From Lucifuga dentata (taxonomy: Eukaryota > Chordata > Actinopteri > Ophidiiformes > Bythitidae): 64,000 nt of DNA. Below the pieces are notes generated by a model. That model worked only from the letters and a program-made list of their open reading frames with translations. It was not told the DNA's origin and ran no database searches. The stretch is from contig VXCM01000045.1 in NCBI GenBank assembly GCA_014773175.1, forward strand, positions 264,453 to 328,452, written 5' to 3'. Shown here piece by piece: positions 24,096 through 37,900 of this stretch; the first letter of the stretch is position 1; each line of letters starts with the position of its first letter. The position numbers and the translations under genes are program-made.

Positions 24096-27000
24096 CGTGT
24101 GTACGTGCGTGTGTGTGTGCGTACATGCGATCTAGTCCCTCCTAGTAGCTCAGCAGCTTGCCAGCGCTGTAGGTGGGGTGATGTCCGGGGCGGCGCCAGG
24201 CATGAACCAACCCATCCTCATCCCCTTTAACGCAGCTGGACACCTGGGTGGGCAGCAGGGCCTGGTCCTCTCCCTGCCCACAGCCAACATCCAGAACCTG
24301 GTGGCTGCTGCTGCTGCAGGGGGCATTATGACACTGCCCCTCCAGAACCTGCAAGGTAAGAAAGAGGGCCATGCTGACACATAAAAAGACTTGTTCCTTG
24401 GGCAACTACTGTGATACACTCTCAAAAAAGGAGAAGCAAAACAGTGCGTCTTGAAGGACACTGTGTGCACTAGTATATACTATTATACTAGTATTTACTA
24501 GTGTATACTATATATATCCAGAAACAATACAGTCTTCTTTGCCAAATTTGTACCTTTAAAAAGTATCATTAGGTACCAAAAGGTACTTCTCGGGAGTTAA
24601 ATGAGGCCTGAAAATATACATGTTATAGTATCTATTTATTAGCAATGTACTTCAAAAATGTAGTCCTCTTGTTTCAACATTTCTGAGAGTATACTCTGCA
24701 CAAAATATAAATACCCAAGGTGCTGGAATAGGAGAAAAGAGGAATTCACATTTAAAATGCATGTCAAATATAAAATCTGTTGTCTCAGTGCAACGTAGCC
24801 ATGTATGATATAAACATTCCTAGAAAAGGAAGAAGAACATTAGTAATAATTATAATAAAATATTGCGGCCTACAGGAGTTTGTTATATATTCATTGTATG
24901 ACATGGTAGTGTTGTTAAATAAAAATGCTTTACAAAGACCTCAGCCAGGTAAGAGTTCTTCTGGGGATTTATCCCAAAAAGCTGCTATCCTGAACTTGCC
25001 CGGAGGAACAGCCATATTAATTACAGGTCAGTGTTTTGCAGTGCAGCGTAGAAGCACTTTATGCCTCTTTCTCCTGCATAAGAGTGCATGGTACTCCACT
25101 TTTTTTTTTATCTCTTTTCCACCTCATCTGTCCATCCACATGGCTGTACTTGTCCTTACCTTTTAAACTTTAATGCCCAAGTGTTCTCTTTTGATCATAC
25201 TTGTAAATGGTTTTCATTTTAATGTTTAAAACATTGTCTCTTTTATACCATTAGATTGAGGGATGGATGGGGAAACCATCAGTCATAAATCTTGGATGAG
25301 AGAGCCGCACTAATGTAAAAAGATGCCAGGCTACATGTGAAGCAGTGTGTTTTTAGGATGGAGATTACAATAATGCCAGTGCAGCACAAAGTAAGTGCAG
25401 GGAATGCTCCCTTCATGTGAGGAAATGGATGGACAGATGCCCTGAGTGAGGAAATGTGGAGGTAGAAGCCTAATGGACACAAACATGCATAAATAACAGC
25501 GCCCATTGCTGTGGGCAGAGCTTTTAATAAACCCACATCTAGCCAGCAAAGCCCTTCCATGTTTCCATCTGTTGTGGATGATAATGGGCCCAGCAGGCCT
25601 GTCTGCCTCACACTTCAACAGACCTTCATCCTGGTGTGTGAGGGAGAACCCAGAGGCTTCAGCGATAACTGATCGACAAGCACATTGTCAGGGTGTCAGG
25701 AGAATGAAACAAACACCTCTCAGTCATNCGATAACTGATCGACAAGCACATTGTCAGGGTGTCAGGAGAATGAAACAAACACCTCTCAGTCATTCTTATT
25801 GTCCACCAATCAAGACACAATATGGAATTCAATTTTCTGACATAATTCCCTATCCATGATAAACAAAAACTCTTGTGGAGAAATGTGTCTTTGGCAGATC
25901 TTTTTTTAAGTGTGTGGATGGACAAAATGCCTGCCTGCACATCCTCTTATCTGAAGGGGATGCGTTGACGGGATCTCCATGGAGAGAAAGTGACACCAGT
26001 CACAAGTGAAGCTAAATGTCTTGACTGTGTCCGGGCCCCTCTGGCCATGCAGCGTTCCTCCACTCTCCCTGTCTGAGTTCATCACGGCTCTGCTGAATGA
26101 GGCCTGCTGGCACAGCACCTCTGTCGGACAACTGCAACTGTGGCCTCTGCCCCCACGTCCTCCTCACTCCCCCTCCCAGCCCCGCTGAGTTCCCAGGCCT
26201 GATTAATCACACATATAATACAGCGCCTCGCTGTCGCCGGGGAGCAGTCAGCTCATTTCACAACCTCAGGAGCAAGTGTGTTTTACAGCACTCATGCTGC
26301 TAGCTAATTAGCGTCAGATCGGACAGAAGACAACTGTGAGGCACAGTAATGAGACTCCAGGAGGAGCTCAGGCAGTGGCGGTATTTAAATGTAATGAGGC
26401 AGCTAATGACCAACTAATAAGGCTGTTTGTCTTGGGGAATGGGCGTTAGAGGGTGGAGGAACAGCATAGTTTACATGAGCACCAGAATGAATATAGTCCT
26501 GTAGTCTTCAGTCTTTTACGCTCTGCCAGAATGTAATGTTTAAGTATTTTAATATGATCTGATTAAAGTATTTGATTCCAATTTATTCTTGCATATTAGT
26601 TACGTTTAGTTTCATTTAGCAGCATTAAAGAGAGATATTGGGTATACTGAGTAAATGAAAGCCAAACAGTGGCAGCTGCATCTGTGATCATACGTTTTGA
26701 TCATGCTAATCAAAGCTCCCTCTGTAAAAAATCAATGTTGACAGAACAGAACCGGCTGGAGCGCTACGAGCTTTAGGAGGGCAGTTCTCTCAGACTGTGA
26801 TGAATAACTATCACTGTAATGGGGTTGTGCTATAAAGTTGGAGCAGTTGCTTAAATAAAACTGAGCAGCATCTTGTGGCAGACTCGGTAAACACAGGCAC
26901 CAATGTAACTGGTTATTTGTCAGAATGATTTATGCCTGCAAACATGCAGTAAAAACAAATTCCCAATGAAACTAAACAAGGGAGAAAGTTATCTTTTGTG

Positions 27001-30000
27001 ACAGAGTGCACACAATTCTAGCTGACTTCACACAGGCAAAAACTAGGTTGGGTCATGCTAGAGGTCTGGTAATACGACAGCTCATATGAATAAAAAATAA
27101 TACATGATCTTCACGATTTCAAAGACATGCATGTGTGACTGATGTAGGAATAAAAAGCTTTTTGTTAGATATTTCTTGCAGCATAACTTTTTGGTGTAGT
27201 GTTAATAGTTTTTCATTTGACATGATTTAATAACAAGCAAAGCATGATTGCCATACTTGTAAAACTGGATATATCAAAGCACTCCACATGTAATGCTCAA
27301 TGGGAGGAAACAGAACAAAGTCTCATCTCTGCTGCAGCTCCTTTATGACTCACTCAAAGGTAATGCAAGAAGCTAGTTTACTGGAGCTCTTTCATATTAA
27401 TAAGCATATTCCATCTTATTTGCTCTCAGCAAAAGAGACAGGCAGCACATCACATCAGAGAGCCGAGTTCTAATGGTGAGCTGAGAGCATTGTTCCTCTG
27501 TACTCATCCACAGGAAACACAAAACAGCACTCAGTTCCTGATAAAGGTTGGCATCCCACTCACCTGCAGTAATGAGACTCGGTGTCAGTGCCAATCAAAA
27601 GCTTGTCTGCCGTTTTGATGAAAACGCTCAGCCGTGTCGTTTGCCGGTTGTGGGTGTTGCCATGATAAAAATTAGGGAAATCACTCTGCTCATTACGCCA
27701 CCAAAGGGTGAGCTCCTGGGGTAAGAGCCAAATGTTTCCACACTAGTTAGACATGTCAGACTCCATCTCTTCTGCCTCAGCTGACTGCTGCTCCTTTAAG
27801 AGCTTTGCTCAACTGGCCGGGCCACCGATTTAACCCCTGTGTCTGTTGTGGGAAAGCCTCTGTGTTTCTTAATCCATTACAATATTGGAATTTCATGCAT
27901 TCGTTTTTGGGCTTGTTGTACAGCTCTCCTGTATATTTGAATCAGTTACTCCATTACAAGTAAAGCCCTGCATTTATCATGCTACTTGTGTTAAAGTCAG
28001 TTGGTATTAGCAGTAAAATACTCACATATCCAGAGTAAAAATAGTGATTGTGAATAATGGCCACTGTCAGATTGTTAAATTATTGAAGTAAATAACATGT
28101 GTGGTCCACATTAATGCATCAATACTGAAAAAATCTCAAATTTCAGATATGAGGATTTCATACCAAATACCCAAAAATCTCAAAATTGGAAATACAGTCT
28201 TTCACCCCTACTAGGTATAAAACCTTATATCTCTTATTTTGGTTTTCATACTTTCAGGTCAGCTAAAGAATTGCATGCTTTCTACAACAGTTAAATTATT
28301 TTGCCTTATTTATTTTCCCTTTCTCTTCAGACAATGTCTGAAACGCATTGGACCACTGAACTAAAAACCTGAGATAAAAGGTTTTTACTCTAAAACAGAA
28401 ATATTCTGTGAGTTTATGTCATGTAGGATTTAAAGCCTCCAAAATAAACTAGTAACTGCATCTGTCAGATAAATGTAACTGAGCCTAAATTGTACAATAT
28501 TTTCCTTATTTTCCTCTGTAATGTAGTGGATTAGGAATAGAAAGTGGACAAATTGGAATAACCAAACATTACTTAAATACGCATCTTGAGTAAATATACT
28601 TAGTTACTTTCCAGTCTGATATATATTTGGACACATCAACATCAACAATAGAGGCCAAACCCATCCCTTCTCCCTTATCGCTGTTTAATTTGAAGCGTTC
28701 TCAAGCAGTATGTATTCCACTTCATCCTTTAATGATTTAACTTTGCTGTGGTTGTAAGATGACTCGCAGGAGAGAGAGCTGCATTAAATAAATAACAGTG
28801 ATAAAATGTAGACCTCATACATTTCAAAGCTAATGCAACTAGAGGTGCAATAGGAGCAGCTGCACACAGTCCTGGAGCGGTAATTTGATTGATTTGTTGT
28901 GACAGCAGCCAAATAATTGAGAGTGAGAGGTGCTGCTGAAGATGAAGCGCAGGCAGAGACAGGTTCGCCAGGCAATCCCAGCAGATATAGCACCCGGGTT
29001 CTCATCTCTGCCATTGATATCTGCCAGTGGTTTATTGTTTGTCTTCAATAAGCAGCTTGGAAACGTGTGGGGTTACTGCCTCTGTGACAGTTCAGCGAGG
29101 GGGAAGAAAAAAAACCCTCACCAATCAAAATGTACAGGGGAGTGTTCAAAAGGTTAGAATCAAACACACACATTTTCGCTCAGCACAGGCTTACCGTACA
29201 TGCACGTACACAAATGAACACAGACACACTCCCAGGAGACTCTTGATTTAAACTCTGATGTCTTTTTTAAGCGCAGATGTAAGTAAATTTTACCCTGTGG
29301 CGCTTCACTTGTTGCGAACATGTTAATAATTTTATCTGAATTGCACTTATATATAGTTCCTAATTGTACAAAAAGGACAGCAGAAATTACATTCATGCTG
29401 TCTATTTTGATATGCAGTATGATTTTTAATGTAATGTTTGCGGCAGTGATGGCCTAAAGATTTAAAGAAGCAAACTTTTGAAGGGTTTCCGGTTCAATCC
29501 TTGGACTGGCAAGAGAAATGTGGGTTGGGGAGGAGAATGAGCAGCATCTGCTTCTTCCTCATTATCACCACTGCAAGGTGCCTAATCCACAGTTGCTCCA
29601 GTGGAGCTGCTCAGTTGCCTGTGGTTGTACTGAGCCTTCCAGGTGTGAAGTGAATGTCAGCAGGTGTTTCTGCAAAAGAGCATTCAATGAAATTTCCCTG
29701 GTTAAATAAAGATTTTAAAATGTTTTACTGTATATGAATTTTTATGTGTAATTCCCAGATCACTCACATGATTTTGTTATTTTGTTTTTTCTGTGTAGTA
29801 ACATAGCTGTTTCTCTTAACCTCGTCTTTTGCAGCTGTGGCTCAGCCATGCCACAGGGCAGCACTGCCAGAGCCTCGGATAGACGGAGAATAAAAGCGGG
29901 GTGATGACTGTTTATGGTAGTGGTGGTGATGTGGAGGAGGACAATGATATTTGATATGGCTGTGTCTGCTCCAACATCAGACTATGACATCTGCACTTAC

Positions 30001-33000
30001 TGTAGAACACTGAGGGAGACATTTTGCAAAAAACATTTTCTCCACTTTCTCTCTGCTGTTGTGGAGCTACAATAGTTCCACTATAAGTTGGTGGAAATGC
30101 AGGCTGGTTTGCCAGATGGCAGCTTGGTTTTACAGATAATGATTGGAATGAGTGTGTAGTAATGTGTAGTAGAAGACATTTTTCAAATTAAGATCAAATT
30201 ATCTTCTAAAATTATCCAAATTTTTCATTATTCCATCTCATTTCTATTACTTTAGCTCCTGAGCTACAAAAATGACTCCATTAAGTTTTTGGAAACATGC
30301 ATATTATTTTTTACATTCAATAATACTTACAGTTTAGCACTATAAAGTACTACAATTTATGCTAGTGTGTGTAATAAAGTCTCAACTAGGTGAACCTGTT
30401 AGCATTAATGGTACCATAAAATGAAATGCGTGAAATATTTTTTTTAATAAAATGTTTAAAATTGACTTATTGATCAGGTATTCCCATCGACAGTTGATAA
30501 GTTTGTCTTTGCATTGTCATATGATCTGCTTGTTGTTCCTGTTGAGTTAGCCAGTCTATCGTAAGTCTGTGGTTTCAATAAATGAGGGAGTATTGAATAT
30601 GATATAAATTACAATACATAATAGGTTTTGTTAGGTTGTGTTTGTTTTTATGATATTTCAGCACTTGTTAAATGTTAAAATTGTAAATGCCTTGACCACT
30701 TGGCCTGTAGTTGTTTTGTAGAATTGCAGCTCACTTTTGCTCACTTTTCCTTTGCTCGGTTTCCAGCAGATTTGCTCCTCTCATATTAAAGGTCTGCCGT
30801 ATTGCTGAGGCGCAATTCAGAAGCTTTCAGCAACAATCTGTAGTCAAGCATTTTAAATGAAAATTGATTTGTGATTTACATGGTCAGTGAGGGGAAAATG
30901 AACTTATGAAATGTTGTAAATGAAATATTAGACAAGGTGCAGCGGGAGCGAGCAGACAGAGATGGTAATCTTGTGGAACTGGAATTCCCGCCTGGCAGAC
31001 TGGGTGACATTTTACATTTATCTGTGTTCTGCATGAGTTGTAATGTTAATGGTAATTTTATGGGACTGAACTGGAATGAAAATGGTGTTATCACAGATTG
31101 CTTCAAATGTAGAATTGTGTAAAGTAGCACAGCTGCATCCTTTATTTCCCATTCCCGATAATGTGAGTTATTGCACGATCTGTCCGCAAAGGTTGAATGT
31201 GTGTATTCAGCCTATTTTTATCAGTCTTGTTGTACTGAGAGCGCCACTACAACACACACCTTACCACAGACTATTGGTAGTTTTGTTTTGGTTGTTGCAG
31301 CATTAAAAACGATTGGGTGGAGGTTTGAAATTTATCATAAATGCACTACAGTGATCACTGAGTCTTTCTCACAGTTATTCATTGGTCTTTGCTACTCTTC
31401 CTGTTTTCCTATGAAGTGGACATTCAGTATCACAGGGACTTTAAACAAGAATATTTTTTATGAGATGCTAGATATAATTCATTTAAAATGTTTTATGACA
31501 CAAATAAAAATATAGACAAACAACAGAAGCTGTGTACCCCCAGGGAATTTACATTTATCTGCCAGCTGTAGTCACTAGTTACTTTCCAAACTTTATTCTA
31601 CAGAAGATGTTGCTGTTGTCATGTAAAAGTCTTGTATCTCAATCTTTTAGCTTGATGACACAATGCACTTTTGACATTATTAAGAGTTTTGGAAAGGAGA
31701 GAAGTTGGTAGAGTTACTCAACCTGTAAAGGAGCATTTAATCCTTTATCTGTCCTGAAAGCACCAAATCAAGAAAAAAAAAAAGCAAACTTGTATCACTG
31801 TTGCTGAGTGAACAACCTCCTGTTTCCAATTTGGAGGAATCGATTAACTTCAGCCCAAAACTTTAATTACTGTATCCCAAAACCTCCTGAGATATTAGGT
31901 TTTTCCACACTGTTTGATGACAGGAACAATTGTTCACAATTTTACTGTTGAGGCTAAAATAAATCGCACTTCTAATGCTTGTTTAGAATTTTGAGAATCC
32001 AGTAAATATAGGATTTGAATACTTCACTCACCACTGGTGTCATTTAGATGTACTATTGCTAATGTGACTGCGTGTAAGATTCTCAGTGTAAACCTACGTC
32101 ATCAATACAAATCTGTTGTTGACTTAATAATACAAGCAAATCAATGTAGCATTACCTACTAATCAATACTACTTACACTCAGCCCATATGCTCTAATTTT
32201 GATCAATAGCTTGTGCAGTGAATGTTTCCTATTCCCACTATGGGCTTGTACAGCTTGTATGGATTTTCATAGAGCTATTGCAGGAGAAAGAATGAAGAAT
32301 TGTGAAGAACAACGTGATGCTGTAGAGGCTCTGGATCACTCAGAGGTCATTTTTAAACATGGCTCTCTAGTTCCCTGTTTGTGAAACCAAAGAGTCTGTG
32401 GTGACATTTGTCAGCAGATGGTATGGAACCAAACCCCTTACCAGTGGGGATGTCTGAGCCTCTGCTAAAAGCTATCTGTGGTTACTAATTGCTGACCAGG
32501 GCCTAATTACCTTAATTAATGGCTGAGGTATCTGGAGGCCAGATTTGTGGGAGCTTTTATCAGTATCAGTGCAGCTTAAAAGGTCCCGTAGGAGGCCCGA
32601 GGAGTGCACAAGTCCCCGGGGTTCTATTTCTGGACTAACTGCAGACACATCACAGATGGATCCTGTGGCATCAGTACAGGACTGCATGTTTGGTGAGAGA
32701 TATCTGTTACTTACAGATCATAAAAGGACCTCACTAAGTAGATCTAAGGCGAGAGAGGAAAAGAGCTTTTCTTCCTCTATCTGAACACATTTTCTGCTCT
32801 CTCTCTCTCCCTCACAGGCGTATTTCCTGAATTACACTGCCATAATTCACAATGACAAAGTAGACTTAGCACCTTTTTCCATGGACCATGGGGGGTTTTG
32901 TTCAGTGAGCTCTCACTGTGAAATTAGCCCTGGTACTTTCATTTTCCAGCTGCAGTGAAATGGTTAAAAGACACAGATCAGCCAGTATGAAAATAGAACT

Positions 33001-34902
33001 GATTCAACAAAAATCTGCTGCTTCCTTCTTGCTTGCTTCTCACCCATCCAGCAACAACCCTCCCCCATTCTCCTTCCTTTGCCTTCACCTNCCCTCCCAT
33101 TCACCCCCACCCCGTCAGGCACCTTGTCCGCATCTGAAGAAGGCTTGTAACTTTCAGGTGCATACATTTCTTTTGATGATATATTGTCCCGGTGGGGAAT
33201 TTCATTTACTGCCGCTGCCCTTTGCTGAACCTGTTGCTAGTCAGTGAACACGATAAGCGTATAAGTAGCATGCTACTTCATTCATCATACATCGTTCTGG
33301 GCTCTCAAATATCTCATATACGATTCAGGAAGAAACTACTAAACCAGCACAAAGAATCCCACCAGGATCAGCTGAGGTTCCATTAAATGCTGTGTACAAA
33401 ATATAGCACATTTGATACCTGCTATCAAATACACATTTTTCAGGGTTGCGTCTACAAAACGTTAGCCTTCATTTTATGGTGTACACATTGTTTATGTAGT
33501 GGAAAAATGTATCTCAAGCGCAGTGCTCGTGTAGTACATAATTCCATTCACATTGCATTTTGAATGCATGCATTTTGAAATCTGTTTTTTCCCCTCAATC
33601 ATAGTGGCTGCTCTGTGTTGTATTAAACAGCATTAATAATCACAAGAGGCTCAGTGTCACTCAGAAGTCTCCACATCACTAAGGCAGACAGTGTTGTGCT
33701 GCTGGGCATGTTGTGCTGTGTGAAAGTGCTTACACGCTCCCTCAGACAACCAAAGGGAATAATTAAAGACAGAAGATGGAGGCAGAAGAATGGAAAGCAA
33801 ATCCCATTGTTTGGGGTTATTTCATCCCACTGAATTCTTCTTTTTCTTTCGCTCTCTTCGCACATTCCTCCCCAAATGCACTGTGGGTATGTGGCACACT
33901 ATCAAAAGCATATGTAAGCGAAGCAGCACAGAACAAAAGCCCTATGATGTCCTCCTCATACCCACATTGTCTTTTGATTATTCTACAGTCATTTTATATC
34001 TGTAAGTTGGAAAGGAAGGGAAGGCTTAATAACCCAATAATGTACAATACCATATCTGTAATTTAGAACGTGTTTTAGACGATATGAAAGCCAGCGTGCT
34101 TATACCTTCCTCGCTCTTTTTTTTTTTTTTATNTTTTTTTTTTTTTTAATGGCATTATTTCTTTAAACCCTCGCTATCCAAGTTGTTACCAAAATAATCT
34201 ACAATGAAATTCAAATTTAAGGTGAACTAGACTATTAGGGCAACTCTACTCTACTCCATTTCTAGAGCAGTAAATGTAGCCCCTCAATCTCTCGCAGCTT
34301 TTACTGTCAGTCAGAGAGCACTCAGTCATCTCCGTGCATCAGGCCCGCAATATTGATTTTTCCACCCACTGAAACAGCCGCATGAACATAAATTTTGCAT
34401 GAGGCTTTTACTCGCGGCCTCCTCTTTAGTCTGACGACACATGATGGGACCATGAACACGCTGTAATAACCCAGTCTGTCCTGCCAGGCAAATAGGCTTT
34501 TTTTTTTTTTTTTTNGGGGGGGGGGGCAAGACTCCAACACATTCTAGGACTCTGAAGGACAAAAGCCAGAGAGGGGCACTTTCGTGGGCACCGCAGTGTC
34601 ACATCCTGTCTGTCTTTCCTTTAAGGTGAAAGGCATCAGCATCCAAAAGTAAAGGAAATCCTCTGTCTCTTATCTTCCAAATGCTTGTCTTTTTCGGACT
34701 ATCATTTAAAAAGCTTTTTCCGAAGGATGCCTATCTGAAGAGATTTTATTTGACACATGGATTAGAACAAAAGTGGATAACTGTTGGATAACTGTTTGTG
34801 GCAACTGTGTCTATCCACATACCATGCAAAGCCAAGAGTAGGCAGGTTTATCTTAAAGTCAAACAGTTTACTAGCCTATTTCACTGATTAGCAAACCTTT
34901 AA

Positions 34903-34943
<41 letters not shown>

Positions 34944-37900
34944 CTAATTAGTGAAATTAGCTGATGTAGTCTGTAGTTGAAAGGAAATCCTGCAGACTCC
35001 CAATACTAGCGCACACACACACACACACACACACACGAGTGTAGCGTAAGTGTTTAGACAACAGAAGCAAAAATAACCTCTTATTCTTCCTCTCTGACAA
35101 ATGAAATCATAGTGAAATTAAATTACATCTTATTTTGCTGGGGACCCCCTAAAATCGTGTCAAGGGCCCATTGAGGTCCCTGGGCCACACTTTGGAAATC
35201 AATAACCTACTACACAACACCAAAAAGGCAACGTTATCAAGTACACAGGGATTTTCTTGTATGTCTAACATCTCCATGGAGAGGATTTGATTCTTTGAAA
35301 TGCTTCCCTTAGAGTGAAAATTCTACAACACAGCTGGATATTGCCTTGCATCACAAAGTGAAAGCATTATTTCTGGATCCCTACAAGCACTGTGGTTTAC
35401 TCGCTAAAATCCTGTGGCTCCATGCACGACTCCACTCAAATCTTAACTGCCTATATTTTTGTAGTCACAGAGTTCTTCCTGCAGCAAATCTGTATACTGA
35501 TATTGCCTGCTGTGGCTGTGAATAATGTTTTTATTCAGTAGTTCACCAGTTCTCTTAGTGTTTCATTTCCCCATGTTTATTCCAGCCGTCGCCACAAGAA
35601 GAATCTATTTTCTCATGCCTTTAACATGATTACCAGTTATATGGACTTGCTAGTAAATTGTATTTAAACAAATTTGTGTTCCAAGCTGGTTAATGAAAGC
35701 TCTGAAAAAGAAAATTTTTGTTCTTTTGTTTTTCTGCTTTATCTACTTTCTCTTAAAAGCAACTATGATCAGCTGATCAGGTAAAACAATGCTGGTTAAT
35801 TAACATTTATAAAATAAAAATAATAAACATGTGCTATTTTCCTCATTAAAATATTGGATATTTAGCAGCTGGTATATAGGTAATCACTTTGATTAAGTGA
35901 TTAATCAAAAAATAATTAGCTTATTTGCTAATAAAAATAACTGGGAGTTGCAGCCCTGCAAGTTAATAATGTTGGACTAAATAGACGTGCGTTATCAACA
36001 TGCCAGGAGTGACAATGCAGATAAAAGTTAACAGTGAGCAAAAGAAATCAGGACAGAAAACAGTCATGTTCTCTACTTCAGTGTGCGAGTGTACCAATCT
36101 AATCCACTGAGTAAAAATGACCTTCCTTTGACCATCTTCATAATTACCAGATCTCATAGAGTCTAAATCTCCTTACCTCCAGTGGAGTAATTATCAGTGT
36201 GACTCACTGAAAAGGCAATTGAGACAGTGCTTTATGGACTTCCATAGTGGAACGTGAGGCAGAGCAGTAATGGGAAGGTTGTTTGTCCCCTTTCACCTCT
36301 CTTTTTGAATGACAGCTGTGTTTAGACAAGAGCAGTTCCTAAAAATACAGGCTGGGTCACAGTGGGCAATGTCATAACTCCTGACAGGTTCCTCTGCAGC
36401 TTCTGATTAGCACTTAATTTACGAGACTCCAAAATGATCCAAAGACTCAGGGACAGTGCAGCAGCAGTTAGCAGTGATTTGGATCTGCACAGTGACGGTT
36501 GAAAATATTCTGCTCCGACTTGAATTATGCACCCCAGCTGAACAGGTGACTTGAGGTGATGCAGAACTTGTGCTGCAAAGTGCCTGAACTATGCATGCAT
36601 TTAACCGTATGTCAAGCATGGTTCTGATGAGCTGCAGGTGGAAAGACGTCTAATCTAATCATCTAGATTCAGTTGTTTGATCTGTGTTTTAATGAGCATG
36701 AGTAGGCATTTTAAAATATGACAGGTCATTGATTAGACAGTCAAATGTAGTCATTGAAATTCTGTGATACGTAATCTAGATGTCTAAAAAAAACTTGCAT
36801 GGTTGAAAATCAAAACAATGCTTACTAAATGCTTTGAAAATTAATTACCATACCTTTACTAAATTGTTTTTAGATCAATCTCAATATAGTCCTTTTGTGA
36901 AAGTTTCCTTGTTGACACTCAGTAATCATGACAATCCCCTCCACCCGCTTGCTCCTCAAGCACATACAGGAGTGAAAGACAGAGTCCTTTTGTGTCACTG
37001 TAATTATATTCCTCCGTTGCTCTGCATGTTGGCCTTGGCTGGACACTTTGTCAGGGCTATAATAATATAAGGAGTATGATAGCATCAGGATGAATGTCTT
37101 CTCTTTCGGTTATAAGATCATCTTCCACTTATTATTGCTCAGGTATTTATGAATTAAACGTTAAAGGATTACTAGAAAGCCTGTTTATACATTTATTACC
37201 TCAATTCATTGACAGTGCAGATGTGAAGGCAATTGCTGTGAAATCTCATAGCATTGCACATAGTGAGCACTTGTGTCCTGCATGTTCATCAAAATTCAGC
37301 TTTAGGTGGGGCGTCAGTGAAGCAGAAGTTTTAGCTGTACACACACATACACACAATATGTAACTCATAGGTAATAGTTGTAAACGTAAGTGTTGTGCAT
37401 TGAGAGAAAACAAGGAATGGAGCTGGAATCAGCCCCAGAGAGAGAGAAAAGCGCTGTAATAGGGGGGTTTGGCAGGGACGAGTCAGGTAGTGCTGGTAAT
37501 GAGAGCGCTGGTTGCTTCTTTTTCCCTCTCACTCTCCAACCACACAGGAAACAAAAATAGCATTTGTCTGACGAATGAGCCAGCTTTGACCTAGCCTTTC
37601 GACCTCTGACAATCAGTCTTGCTTCTCACTCCAGTACTTCAGAAGCCGGGGCCGGGACAGTCAAAGATAGCTGTTGATTTTTACTGTGACACTAACTTAA
37701 AAGTGATGAAAATGAGATTGTATAGTTTCTCAAAGCACTGAGGTTGGAGATCTTGGACACCTCACTGCTATTATTTTGTCATCGCAAATGATTGTTTTAC
37801 TTTAAAAGATGTGCAAAATACCACCATTTAACTCATGGCTCATTATCATCATTAACATAGGCGAGTTGTGATAAAAGTGATTGGACCTTTGCTCTTCTAC

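Larger units (their letters stand above)
20402..24135 (+). other. pou6f2: pou6f2 intron 2
   Basis: A 3.7-kb phase-0 intron. It holds a GA microsatellite (21921-21953), complex TAAT-rich stretches near 20820-21130 and 22090-22300, and a long TG tract just before the acceptor. No nested gene seen. Confidence 0.85.

Noticed and set aside
29441..29510. A functional tRNA gene
   Set aside because: The A- and B-box-like sequences are followed by a SINE body and tail, and the tRNA-like part is too diverged to fold as a tRNA.
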